Source: Schistosoma haematobium (Eukaryota > Platyhelminthes > Trematoda > Strigeidida > Schistosomatidae). From it: DNA of 64,000 nt. Under the pieces are notes generated by a model, which saw only the letters and a list, made by a program, of their open reading frames with translations, ran no database searches and had not been told where the DNA came from. Of this stretch, positions 11,535 to 24,700 are shown in pieces (positions within the stretch are counted from its first letter, which is position 1; the number at the start of each line of letters is the position of its first letter). The stretch is taken from assembly GCF_000699445.3 (NCBI RefSeq), contig NC_067197.1:5586152-5650151 (forward strand), read 5' to 3'. Both the position numbers and the translations under genes were made by a program.

Positions 11535-12022
11535 TTCACTACACTAGTCCAACTTTATTGATCATTTTCACAATATGTTTTAAATAACTAAATAATCAAG
11601 CCACAGACTATGAGACCAAATTAATTAATTTAATAAAATCTCTGTAGTATAGTATGTTCAATTGAAAATGATAATAATATTCCTTGTGATTATAATGTAA
11701 TCACGAGCTTAATAGCTAAATTTATAATTCCCTATACATTGTGTTCATCTGTTTAATTTTAATATCTAAACAATAGTCATCAGAAATAATATGATAATTA
11801 TAATGTGAAATCATGTGTTAGTTCTTCTCTTTTCTCAACCCCTTTGATAGTAACAATGATCAAAATAGAAATATGAAAAGATGATAAATGAATCGTCGAG
11901 GAAAAAAAGAAGATTCTATTTATATATCTGGATATTATATATACATTGTAGTAATTAAATATCATGACAACATTGGAAAAATATTTGTGTTAGGACTACA
12001 TTTCATTCATTAATAGATATTG
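11535..12022. other. no feature seen
   Basis: Very AT-rich with short runs only. Confidence 0.4.
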
Positions 12023-12026
12023 TTAC

Positions 12027-12283
12027 TGTAATGTGTGCTACGTATATTGATATAAGTAGTATATAACGCTAGTGAGGAATAGAATGCTTGGCAGCAAAAG
12101 GTTAGGATGATCAAGAAGAGAAGAATGGTAACAGAAAGTGATTAGTAAGGAAATGCAGGAATAATCATGTTTTCGACAATTAATGAACATTTTATAGAGT
12201 ATGGTTTTTCCATTTTATCGAGTAATTCTGTAATTTGTGATAAATATGATCGGTTGTCCTCACCTGTGTTCTCCTTCACTACA
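12027..12283 (+). mobile_element. solo LTR, 257 bp, family L4
   Basis: Begins TGTAATGTGTGCTACG and ends CTTCACTACA, with an exact 4-bp duplication TTAC at 12023-12026 and 12284-12287. Same family as 37569-37833. Confidence 0.8.
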
Positions 12284-12344
12284 TTACTAGTTAGATATTC
12301 GTTTTTATTTGTAATCAGAAATGTCAATTAAGAACATATCGTTG

Positions 12345-12720
12345 TCAATAGTTGAGATCATGAGTCAGTTGAAGATAAAACATTATGGAAAACCTGAAAG
12401 CACTGGGTCTCCGTTTCGTCACACCATGGAACTCCTCAGCAGTGCACATCCACGATCCCTCACAAAAGAGATTCAAACCCAACACCTATCAGTCTCGTGC
12501 GCGAACGCTTAACCACTAAACCACTTAACCGGCCGGCATCCAACGGTGTTAATGTCTAGCTTCAACTAATCCACGAAATTGATCGACACATCCACCATTG
12601 TCATCAGTGAGTTACTATCTCACAACAGACACGGTAGAACTCCTCTGGTCTCTGATTGGTGGTCTAGCTTCAATCGACTCATGATCTCAACTATTGAAAT
12701 TACTACTATCTCCACAAAAC
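12345..12720. mobile_element. F2 tRNA/hammerhead SINE, inverted pair
   Basis: Minus-strand copy 12345-12655 followed by a plus-strand 3' piece (about 12656-12720: GGTGGTCTAGCTTCAATC…). The ribozyme core CTGAGGA and GAAAC are kept, but the cleavage triplet reads ACC instead of GTC, so it should not cut. Confidence 0.75.
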
Positions 12721-12739
12721 AAACTTATTCTAAATCATC

Positions 12740-13480
12740 TCTTTATATGAATTACTTCACCTCTAAATTTCCTAGACTCTGAAATAACCTACCACAATCT
12801 ATCCGTACGATAAAATCACTCTCATTATTTGTTCGCTGCATACTGCTCCTCCGAAAATACATTGAATTTTCTAGCACCTGTAAGTGTATCTCATTCCAAA
12901 AGTGATATTATAGGAACTTTAAATATTTAGCCATCTTTATTAGTGCATTCCCTAAGTAAAACCACTTACTTGCTGTCACTTTATGGTAACCCCGTCCCCA
13001 GAAAGTTTAACAGTATATCACTGTGTCACATGACACACGCATTTAGGTAGACCTGATTGGCATACTTTGGTGATTATTGCTTTGTTGTTCCATGCTCTCT
13101 GTTTTCGTTTTAATTTCTCTAGTTGTAGATAATTATCATTATTTCGATCTGGAACACGAAATGACTTTAATTACTCCGTTCATAAATCAACAGGCTGTTC
13201 ATTTAAGAAATATTAAAAATTCCCGGCTGATGCATTGGATCGCTGTACTACATGTACTACCTAAACAACTACTGAACTAGTATACTTAAAACTTTCTTCT
13301 ATCATATGTTTGTTCTGTACATCTAATGTTACTATTTATATCAAATTGATCATACCTGTAAACTGGCGCGGATTCTGTAATTATTACTTTCAGAATATAA
13401 ATTATTATTAATTTTAATCTCAGTCTTTACTGTTAAAAGTTATTTATTTCTGCTGAATGTGTCATAATTGATAAATAGAT
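12740..13480 (+). mobile_element. CR1/Jockey-type LINE 3' end
   Basis: Translation gives NNLPQSIRTIKSLSLFVRCI, the usual C-terminal segment of CR1/Jockey-type RT polyproteins (WNxLPxxIRxxxSLxxFxxx), after a short open stretch. The rest is AT-rich 3' sequence whose end is not defined. Confidence 0.5.
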
Positions 13481-13504
13481 AATAATCGATCAATACTAAA
13501 CTCT

Positions 13505-13845
13505 AAGTAAACGTGATTTGGGATTCGGCGTGACTATCGTAACCAATAGTTGGAAACTCTAGGTAACATGGCTCAGAATCGATCACAATGGCATAGGTGT
13601 AGACACTCTTTGTCTTCTGTTAAACTATGTGATTAAAATTATTTAATATCTTTTTTCTACGAACCAATTCTTTCTTTCTGTACTATATCCTTACATAAAA
13701 TCTTTTCTTTATACATTACACCATTGAGTTAACTGCTTCTATGAATCCGATGTTCGTCTTGCTGTGCTAATGAGGTGTGGCAACTTGGACCGATGCATGT
13801 ATGTGCCTGATCCTACGTTGTAACTAAATGATTGACTGAAATAAA
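13505..13845 (+). mobile_element. LINE B 3' end
   Basis: Shares GGTAACATGGCTCAGAATCG, GTTGTGCTAATGAGG-like and CTACGTTGTAACT segments with 53530-53708 and 44160-44840, and ends in a short GACT-type tail (TGATTGACTGA). Confidence 0.7.
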
Positions 13846-13892
13846 CATGACATTGGTAACTACTCACTGAAAAGCAGAGTACTTCTTTGTAA

Positions 13893-14050
13893 GCAAAGAT
13901 GAATAGTGGCTAGCAGTGGAATCCAGGACGCGCGCTTTGTCCTATTTTGAATTCATCAGCTGGACATATCTGCATTTTAGACTTGATGTTCACTCGGTAC
14001 CACTCACTTCAAAGGCCATCACGCTATCCACTTAGCTATTGAATTCAGAA
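13893..14050 (-). mobile_element. degenerate F1 (Sm-alpha-like) SINE
   Basis: Minus strand: decayed A/B box region, then CTGATGA, a broken stem II and CAAAG in place of GAAA, then GCGTCCTGGATTCCACTGC. The ribozyme is predicted dead. Confidence 0.65.
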
Positions 14051-14822
14051 AGCCATTAGATTGTACGTGGTAAAGTTTAAATTCATTTTTCACTGAGAAT
14101 GTTTAAAAATATGATAACATTGAATAAGTATTTCATGTTAGTTTGGATTGATTCCAAAGAATGTATTCATGACATCTTCAATGACTGAACCTGAACCCAT
14201 CAAGCCTTCAATAGCATTTATTACTCCAATTTCACCGATTATGCAAACAATGGTCAAAAATAATTTAACTTATAACATAGAGTGGTAATACTAGAACAAT
14301 TTCATTGGTAAGTTTTTGTTTATTCTTTGAATGATTTAAGTCTATGACTATGATTATCTTCGAATTACATGAAATCTATCCATATGATAAGGATAACTTC
14401 TCTGATTCATTTCAGTGTGAACTTTTATACCTTCATTTCATGTATTTTATTTAAGAAATGCAAGTTTGTGTAATTTATGCTAATTAATTGAAAAAGTATG
14501 AATCAACAATTGTATGAACTGAGCACTTGTCAAAGAAATGTTATTCATGTGAAGGAATAGATTATAAACAAAATATATTGTCAATGGTGACACCATATTA
14601 GGTTTTACAGGAATATACTCGGAATATACAGTGTAATGATCATCAGTCTTGTCACAGTAGTACTTATTATCAATATGCAATATATGAAGAGCATACAATC
14701 AGTTAACAGGGAGTAGATTTAAGAAATTCAAGCATAGGATTGTGAAACAAGTTTTTATTTTAGATTATGGCGTTTTACACGGTATTAAAGTATTATGGCT
14801 TTTTAAATCAATATTTATATTT

Positions 14823-15178
14823 TCAGACAGGAGTTTTGTGGAGATTGTAATAATTTAATAACTGGATTCATGAGTCAATTGAAGCTAGACCACTACGGAA
14901 AACCTGGAAGCAATGGATGGCCGTTTCGTCCCACCATTGGACTCCTCAGCAGTGCACATCCACGATCCCTCACAAAAGAGATTCAAACCCAACACCTATC
15001 AGTCTCGTGCGTGAATGCTTAACCACTAAACCACTTAGCCGGACGGCATCCAACGGTGTTAATGTCTAGCTTCAACTAATCCACGAAATTGATCGACACA
15101 TCCACCATTGTCATCAGTGAGTTACTATCTCACAACAGACCTGGTTGAACTCCACTGGTCACTGCTTCTCACTAGAAC
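14823..15178 (-). mobile_element. F2 tRNA/hammerhead SINE
   Basis: Near complete: starts at the CTGGTCACTGCTTCTCAC part (right end on plus), then A box TGGTTTAGTGGTTAAGC, B box, ribozyme, and the GGTTTTCCGTAGTGGTCTAGC end. Confidence 0.8.
14910..14955 (-). ncRNA. hammerhead ribozyme, F2 family
   Basis: Minus strand: stem I GCACTG with CATTGC (one mismatch), core CTGAGGA, stem II GTCC/GGAC, GAAA, stem III ACGG/CCAT, triplet ATC, which is a legal NUH site. Confidence 0.6.
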
Positions 15179-15384
15179 AATTTTTATTTTCCATAGTTTA
15201 GATCACCGTTAAGCTACTCTATCAATATAGGTATTCAGTGTGATAAAGCTTCAAATGTGACTAGAACTGCATCCTATATTTTGATTCTTGCAAATTCAGA
15301 AAACGATGCTATGCTTAGGCTTCAGTTTGTTGAATTCACTAAAACTAAAGAGATCATTAAGATAAATTCAATCTCTTATGAGAT

Positions 15385-15575
15385 GGTGAAGAAGATTTGT
15401 AGCTCAAGTGGATGATTTTGATGGAATTTTATTCTTTGAGCTGGATGGTTTAGTCGTGAAGATTTCATTGTTCTTCTGAACGACAATCATCAGAAGAAGA
15501 ACAATGAAAGCTCCACGACTAAACCACCTAGTTCAGAGAACAAAACTTCATCAAAATCAATCTCTTTTCGTTATT
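15385..15575. repeat. foldback element
   Basis: Arms GATGATTTTGATGGA…TTTAGTCGTG and CACGACTAAACCACC…CATCAAAATC form an imperfect long hairpin around TCTTCTGAACGAC. Same family as 26480, 33600, 43905 and 48215. Confidence 0.75.
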
Positions 15576-15637
15576 TTGATAAACAATTATATCATTTATA
15601 AACTAAATAATGAATGAATTATTTAATGAATCAATTT

Positions 15638-15794
15638 TCATTGTTGTAATTCTGTTAAGATATTTACAAGTATATTTGCATCATTTTGTAAATGATTTAA
15701 TTCATTATTCATTTTCAATGCAATATTACGCCAATAATCTGCTTCAAGATTTGTACAATAATTTGGATTAGTATACATTTCATTCATGTATTCT
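15638..15794 (-). CDS. CEP162: CEP162-like last exon with stop codon
   Basis: 157 bp: one base completing Glu, 51 codons, then TGA at 15638-15640. The acceptor is …TTTTTCTATGTAG, preceded by a long AT repeat. The C-terminus is [13 protein letters not shown], then [20 protein letters not shown] and [11 protein letters not shown], a helical end. No canonical AATAAA is obvious just downstream; AT-rich variants are present. Confidence 0.8.
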
Positions 15795-18700
15795 CTACAT
15801 AGAAAAATTAAAAAGAAAGACTTTAAGCAATATGTAAACATATACATATATATATATATATATATATACAATGAGATTAAAGACATACATTTCAGCCACC
15901 TTAGGATTATACAAAAATCTTAATGTTATTGTTCACAGTGAGACTCGAACCCAACACTTATCTTTAAATAAAACAAACAAACAAATTGTTAACTTATTGA
16001 TTGAGACCAACATTGAAAACCTGGAAGCACTAGTTGGCTGTTTCGTCCTATTGTGGGACCCCTCGGCAGTGCGCATCCACGACCCCGTCTCGCGGGATTC
16101 AACCGGGTCAGTTGTGAGGTAGTAACTCACTGATGACAATGTTGGATGTGTTGATCAATTTCGTGAATTAGTTGAAGTTAGACATTAACACAGTTGGATG
16201 CCGTCCGGCTAAGTGGTCTAGTGGTTAAGCGTTCGCGCACGAGACTGATAGGTGTTGGGTTCGTAACTCCTTTGTGGGGGACCGTGCATGCGCACTGCTG
16301 AGGAGTCTCATGGTGGGACGAAACAGAGACCCAGTGCTTCCAGGTTTTCTATAGTGTTTTATCTTCAACTGACTCATGATCTCAACTGGATATATATATA
16401 TATCATCATGTTTTAATTGGCATCCAATTGTCCTGTTAGAATCTCATTGGTTTAAAAGTTACTCAACGGTTACTTAGAGTAACATATTTTGTATGAATTT
16501 GATTAAGAAAACAATGGGTTATATACTAGTCCTAGATTGATCTTAGTTAGGAATACATTGAAAAAAACCCAGTTTGCACCAGACAAATGTATCGTCGTCT
16601 TAGCATGAATCGAATCTTCAAGAGTTATACCTTATTGATCTTGTTGGAAAATGAACTCATAACCTAGAATTTTAGCAGTGAACACTTATTCATTAGACCA
16701 ATGAAATCACTGAGATCAGTGATAAATTAAATGATTTTTCATTAAATTGTTTCATTAAATTAATTCAATTGTTCAAGATTGTAAATAAGAGAATCAATTA
16801 CGAGAAATCAATAAATCTATATTGACCAGGATTAATTTCTTGATAAGAATATAATGAAACAGTCAAACAATTTAGCAAGAACTCAGTAGGTTAGATAACA
16901 TATGGATCATAACTGTTAGGCATCATAGTATAGTGATTCAAGAACGTATGATAGTGATCTATTTAACAAAGAATAATTGTGCTCAGTATTAAACAAGGAG
17001 GTAGTGAATGTAAATTTCATTTCACCTAATTAAAATGTTTTGTCCTATAAATTCTTATAGTCATATTTCTAGGAGTACATCTGAGAATATTTAGATTACA
17101 CAATTTGATGTCAAGTGTAGAATATTGCTTAACCTGGCTTTCGTGCTAGCTGATACAAATCTTCAAAATGCTTGTATAGTTTTGACGGAACCGATATTTC
17201 CCTGTAAGACTCAAAACTATATCACCTGGTAGACTATAATCAGAGATGTTACCACTTGATTATCAAATTATTAACCGACATTTTGTAAAATTGAATCGTT
17301 TACACCATGGTCAATCCCTTAGTAATTATCAATATTGCTTATCCAGTCCTTAGTATTGAATAAATTATCCTAAGCGATTTTGAATTCTCCAACGAGAAAA
17401 AAAATGGTGATACATTGAAGTAAACATTGTCAAGTATTGGATTATGGAGTTCACACATCAGTTTTAGGTGGATTAATGATTTCCTCTGAGAATATTATTC
17501 CAAATTGACTAATCTACTTCAGAGAGCAAAATATTATTGCTAATTCTTGTTGATGTGATTTTGACAAAGATGTGTACAAATAGAATAATAAATTCATCCA
17601 CATGGTTGATGATAATTTGATAAAAGAACTTACCTCAATTACATCTTTTGAATTTAATATTCCTTTTGTCAGACGATCTTATAGATCCAATATAACTGAG
17701 ATCAGTATCAGAAGGGGTTTTGTGGAGATTGTAGTAATTTCAACAGTTGAGATCATGAGTCAATTGAAGCTAGACCACCATGGAAAACCTGGAAGCTTCA
17801 ATTGACTCATGATCTCAACTGTTGAAATTACTACAATCTCCAGAAAACCGTTTCTGATACTAATCAAAATATGCTCACTAGTAACTGGCTTCAAGAGGTA
17901 TATCCTAGAGTTCTAGTGAGAAGCAGTGACCAGTGGAGTTCAACCAGGTCTGTTGTGAGATATCAACTCACTGAAGACAATGGTGTACGGTGGCGCAATT
18001 TCGTGGATTGTTTAGAGTTAGACATTAACACCGTTGGATGCCGGCCAGCTTAGTGGTCTAGTTGGTTAAGCGCCTGTGGCGAGACTGATAGGTCCTGAGT
18101 TCGAATCCCGCAAGGAGGGATCATGGATGCGCACTGCCGAGGAGTCTCACAATAGGGCGAAACGTCAGTTTACTGATTCCAGGTTTTCCATGGTGGTCTA
18201 GCTTCGATTGGATAATGATTTCAACTTTTGAAATCAATGATAAAATGAATGATTTCTTTTGTTAACAGCCAGAAAAGAAAGTTTTTTATGAAAAACAATA
18301 TAATACACACGCACGCACATATTATACATCCCTAGTTTTAACTTACTCAATATAAGAATGATCTTCGATTTGTAATAATGAAGAGGGAATGTTTTCATTT
18401 GTATATTGACTTGTATTCAAATCATATTCACTTTTATCCCCGTTGTGCAAATGATGGTGAAGATGAGGATGATAATGTTTATTTCGATTAGTCATTAATT
18501 TTTTCAGTCGATTTAATTCTGTTTGTCTGGACACAATGGTATCAATTTGATTTTTAAATTGCCTCTGAAATGTAATGAATAAAACAAGAATTTGTTTTTA
18601 ATATGTTAGGTGGTTGGAGATAGTCAGTAGGAAAATCTACTTCGCTTGTAAGTTAAGACTCGTAAACATGATATTACTCGCGATATTGAAAAAATTGATA

Positions 18701-21700
18701 CTTACTATGAGATTCGAATTCAATTTTAAAGGCTGAGTATGACCATACACTACTGAGGTATTTGCATCTTGACTGCTTTACAGGATTGAGTTGATGATCA
18801 ATCAGTTGTAAATGAGGCAATTAGCTAAATATTCTTAATTAACAGCGCAAATATTCATTTTGAAGCTTAAAACCATTGAGATTAGATGGTGGTTGGAGGT
18901 AGTCAACAGAAAACCCTGGACCCGGGTTTCGTGCTACTTGACACTCGTCAGCATGGTGTACCTGTAATCTTGAGGGAACTGGTGCTCCCTGACGGATTCG
19001 ATCTCGTGTCACCCAGCTTCGCAGTCAGAGACGTTACCACTGAGGTATCCGAGCCGTGACTAACCTCCTGTAGGACTGAGATATAATCGCAATTGATTGA
19101 TCACCACCCAGTGATCAATCAATTGTGCTTAAAACCATTATTTATCTCTTCGAACGCTAACGAATTATTCAGTAAGAAACTGAGTCTAGATACTCAATAA
19201 CTAGTATAGCATTTATAAAATTCTCACTGTTTACATTCAGGACTTAAATTGATCAACCTCTGTCGGCAGCTATGTATGACCACAGGATTCCTACATATTA
19301 CTGTTTATTTGCAAGTTTATTTTAAGGAAGTCTTTTAAATAAACAGGAATATCAATAATACATCGTTAAATACTGGCTGGCTTATGAGATACATTTATCG
19401 AAGTTCTATCAAAAATCAGAAGGGGTTTGTGGAGATTTTAGAAATTTCACTGATTGAAATCATGAGTCAACTGAAGCTAGACCACCGGGTTTTCCATGGT
19501 GGTCTAGCTTCAGTTGACTCATGATTTCAATCTGTGAAATTCGATTTATGTCATATCTTTTCTGTTCGTTTGCTACTCATCTTAACAATTTAAGCTCGTC
19601 ATGTCCATATATAGGCCAACACGCATGAGCGTCAGGAGCTACGTTGATCATGACTGAATAAGTGGCTCAGCAAAATCTGGGATAAATTTACAGAAATGTT
19701 TTGTGGTAATGACGAATTTTTTATTTCGAAATTAAATCCCTCCCCGTAATGAAAAAAAGCACGTCTGTTGGAAGATCATTTTCCTTTCAGATTTTCCTCA
19801 GAAATTAAAAAAAAAGTTCCGTTAATACTTTTAGACTCATCCTTACGATTTATGGGAGAATTAGTCTCATTAAACCCACAAAACGAAGTCACAGAAGAAC
19901 GTTCTGAGTACTATGTATGATAGAAATCTGGTTCTGTCTATGCATGTGTACACCAAAAATACCTAGGGTGGAGTATACCACTGAAGAGCAATTTAGTAAA
20001 AACCAAACTGAATCCAGTTATTATCAATATGCACCTTGAATACAGATATCATTTGTACAACAACTATGAGGTTTACCTGTTTTTGAACACCTTCTACACA
20101 ATTTCTACCTATTACTAATGAAAAGTAACTATCCATATTACCAAACCCTTATAAAAACCCAAGCCCGTTTGGTAAGAGTACCCACCCTATTTCTAATTGA
20201 GGTGAATTATTTAAGGTTAAGATTAGGAGTATGATACATGTAAAACTGCTCTGTAGTCATACAAACGAACGAGTTTCGTTCAAAAATATGAAAGACGCCA
20301 TATGAATAGTTTATCCATAAAGCGAAGTGTCACTAAGTCAAAATTTCCATCTGAGTTACGAATTTATGGTTAGGATTTTGGCATAGTGTCAAGTTGCCTA
20401 TCATATTACAGTCTACATAGAAAGAATTAGTCAGTTAACACTTTAACACCACTAGTTTTGTTCTATGTCTGCAAAAACGTTTTTGCTATCATATTAAAGA
20501 TTTTAAGCAGTGTACAAAAATATTTCTATTGTACGCCACACATAATATATGTAGTTCGAACAGGAACTTAAAAGTCGATTTCTTGGTTCTGATTACCTCG
20601 TCCCTAAAGTATACTTTTACCAAAAGTGTTAACTTCCTTCAAACAAATGCTCAGCCTAGTAACCTCTGTTTGTTCTATAGGGAATTCAGCAAATGTATCA
20701 TAAACATATTCAACTCTCAAAAAATCTGAATGTACGTTGTGTACAGTGACTGCAACAGTATTATTATTACTATTACTTATTACTGGTTACTATTATTACT
20801 AGTTGAAGTAGTAAAAGCGGTAGATTTGAGAATTTCACGTGATCCAAACCTTTACTGGAAGATACCAGGGCTAATACGATAAGATATTTGAGGTTCTCTA
20901 AAACAATATGACCAGTCAACTGACATTGATTATAGGCAATAACAATATTAATGATAAAAATTAATGTAATATCATACCTCCCGAATTTTGATATATGAAT
21001 CATCAGTTCTTTCAATGAAATCAGTGTTTGTGGACGCATCACAAGTTACTCCAGATTTCACGGATTCCTGTGATTTTTTCAGCTGAATTTCAAGTTTAGT
21101 TATACGACTCTGGAAAAAGAGCATGAAAAAAAGAATAAAACATTTTTTGCACGAAAAAGTTATTTATTTGAATGCCATTCAACTGTTATTTGGTGTAAAG
21201 TAGACTCGTAAATTGATTAGTTCCGTCAGTCAGTCAGCTGCAGCATAGGACCAAGCACATATATGCATCTGTCCAAGTTGCCATACCTCATTAACACAAC
21301 AAGATGAACACCGGATTCATAGAAGTATTTAATTCAACGGTGGTAATATATAAAAGAAAGATTGCATACAAGGACCGTTGTTGCTACCTTGACGTGGTGG
21401 TCGAGCTTGCCTATCGTGATGAACCAATCGAGCTATACTGGCTGGAACAATCGTTCCTCAAGGTCTTACCATGCCAGATAGGCCGGTTGAATAGCGATAA
21501 GACTAAAAGCAACAAACTCAAGGTCTGAGGGTAAAGTCATACTGCTGACTGTACAAAGGTGTGACAGCAGTAAGGTGTTCCCTCCAGACAACCAGCATAA
21601 CAGTGATGCTGCCTTCCCACAAGGAGGGGTACGGTTATAAGTCGTCGACCCCAAAAAAATGCACACCTCGCCTTATCCCACGGATACCTGTTTCCTTCGG

Positions 21701-24700
21701 TAACGTCTCAACAAGTACGGAGCTAACACGAAAATTACCCACTAAAAGGTCGTGTATGATAAACTTCAAGCAGTTGTCTCTTGGGCACTGCGATCACACT
21801 CTCAGGTCACTAAGACCATCTTTAATCCAATTTCCTTTTCATGTACCTCCAGAAGAACCTTTCTACGGTGTGGGCAACCGGGAAGTGATAATCGCCCTCA
21901 TACCTCTAACAGCACTCAGTACCACTGTATTCATAATCAACCTCCCTCTAAATTGATTATCTAAACAAAATCTTACGTAGTGATTGAGTAGTTCGTCGGT
22001 TAAAGTGATCAATTTTAAACTACTTGATCGCATGTTTATACCTGACTCTACATATTTCGGTCTACACAACTTTATCATATCATTTGCCTCCAGATAATAA
22101 GCCTTCAAGTATCAAACTCATGGTCATTGATAACAAAGTCAATAGGTTGGGAGAAAGATAGGTGTAGTCATACGAAGTCATGATACCAGTCTATAAAGTC
22201 ATTGAATTTTGGTCTGGAGCATATTGGTAGGTGAAGAGTATCATGGCTAGGATCTGTGTACTTGTAATATTACTAGTATGTTAAATAAATTAAGCGGATA
22301 TACATATACAACAGAAACTGACCTGTAACAAGTTTTTGAGTGCATTATGTTCTTTCAAACTAATTGATTCTTTATCGTTGATGGAAACATGTTCATTGTT
22401 TTGCTCATTTGAATTGATTATTTTCTTAAAGAGTAAATATCAAGAAGTAATGTAAAAAAGAAGCTAAACAACGAATATTAAAATTATTCCATAAAGTGTA
22501 TATTCAAAAATAATGAATCGCTGATAGAATAAGCGAATGGAATATTCTAACTAAATTGCTGCACTCTGACCAATTATGATGACAAGTAGTCATTTTTATG
22601 ATTAATGTAAAAATTATTCCCCGTTTACACGGTAAAGGAATGCCAGTCAGTCAGTCAGTCAGTCATACACAGTGTAGAATCTGATACATATGCATCCGTT
22701 CCAGTTGTTATACTATACAAGTACAGGGAGGTAAAATCAATCCAAGAGAAATCCCGGTGTAATCAGAGTAATTAAAGTCTCAGTAGTAGCGGAAAAGACT
22801 AAATAGAGAAAAAGAAAAGAAAAGATATAAGGTTTTAGGACTCAGATTCTAAAGGGATACAATGAATTAATGTACCTACTTCATTACAAATAATTCTTGG
22901 CCATGACATTCAAAGTCTCTAATTATTGATTACAACAATCACAAGGATCACAACCAGGTGGTTTACATCTATCTATACGGCTTAGTTCAATTGCCAATGA
23001 TTTCATGAACTGATGCTACATCTTTGTTTGGTCGCCCTTAGCTTTCTTCCAGCCTACTCAAAAACCAGATAAGATTGAGATCGTCCATGTAGGCGGTGAT
23101 TGGGCATAAGTTACATATGTCATGATCACATAAATTGATGAAGACTCACTGCCTTATTAATTGAATTTCCATATTTACTTAGTAACCTATTCCTAACCTC
23201 GGTATTCGGTCGTGATAAATCTATGGGGATGAATTATTATCGAACACTGATAAACAATTAAACACTTCAATCATTCCAATTTTACGACATGTGGTCTCAT
23301 ATACAAGTCATACTTGTCAACTTGAACTTGATGGAAGTATTTTACAAAAAAGACATGTTTAAGCCGTAAACATAAAACTTTACCCCTGTTCCTACATTGA
23401 AGGTCTTCAATTTCTATTTTATTACTTAACTGAATGTAGAAAATATTTTTTCCGTTTTTTAGTATCCTTGTTACAGATAACCATCATGGTGATTGTATTT
23501 GAGATCGTTTAGTGATTATTTTTACACAAATTACGACTATTAAATTTATGCGATCAGATTAAAATGTATCACAAACTTGTACATTACACATTACATGTAA
23601 TTCTTGTCTTCTTCAGTCAGTCAGTCAGTAACAACGTAGAACTTCGTATGTACGTAAATCAGTTCGAGTTGCCATACCACGTAATATTACCACAGAGATA
23701 TAATTGTCAATTCAAATCGCATAGTGGTAGAGGTTGTAAAAGTATAAGTAGTAATCGGAAACATTAGAGTTTGAAGATGTCATTCAAAGAGTATAATCCA
23801 GTGAAATAAATTTGGAAAGAGGAAAAAGGGAAATGAAGATTTCAGAAGATTAGAATTTAGGAGAACACAAAGAGTGGATGCACCTGGCCATTGCAAACGA
23901 TTTTGAGCCATGTCATTCAACGTCCCTAACCATCGGTTGCTATCGTCTCGCGGATCCTAACCAGGTAGTCCACATCTACCAACATGGCGTAGTCTACTTG
24001 TCAGTGACTTCATGAGTTTGTGCCATGTTTTGGTCTGGTCGCCCCTAGCTTTCTTCCAACCTACTCCTATACCATGAAACATCGCACGTTGGGGCAGTCG
24101 GTGGTTGGGCATGCGTAACACGTGTCTCAGCCATCTCAACTGATGAAGTTTCACTACTTCATCAATTGATTTGTTTTCTTAGAACATTGTTTGGATTTAT
24201 TTATGTAAAATAATTGATAACTGAAATGATGATAAGTGCTTAATGTTGTCAGTATCCATATGTCATAGTAGATGTGATGGAGAAACAGAACTTTCTTACG
24301 GGGATGTTCTATTATAAATTCAATTAAGAAACTGATTTGGTAAAGAAACCATACAATTCTCAAGCAGTGAAGTACAATTGTAAACCTCACTACACTCACT
24401 TTAGTTTCACTTCCAGGATCATAAAACTAATTTTAACTCTAAACCCTAGTGTACTAGCATGTACATGATTGATGAGTCAAACTAACACGACAGTGGTTAC
24501 GTAGCTATCTCAAACATGTACAGACTATTATTTCATTTGTTGAATAGGTTTTTAACAAGATAAAATAAATATTTCATCACAACAAGTGATTTCGATTAGA
24601 ACAATACAATCTTACTACTTAACTGAATCATTCCATTGGACTGAAATTAATAAACGTCTGTAAAAATCTTATTCTTTTTAAAATTAACTTGCAACTAATT

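Noticed and set aside
13893..13985. Hammerhead with CTGATGA core
   Set aside because: Core half is good but stem II does not pair and GAAA is CAAA, so not reported as a ribozyme.
18040..18120. tRNA-like A and B boxes (also in all F1, F2 and F3 copies)
   Set aside because: No acceptor stem or cloverleaf; they recur as parts of SINEs. Not counted as tRNA genes.
21561..21956. Plus ORF of 131 codons
   Set aside because: In the GC-richer block next to a LINE end; overlapping ORFs exist on both strands and no motif is seen.
23564..23767. Plus ORF (also 55013-55198)
   Set aside because: Both read through the inverted 3' UTR and tail of LINE B; identical by repeat descent.
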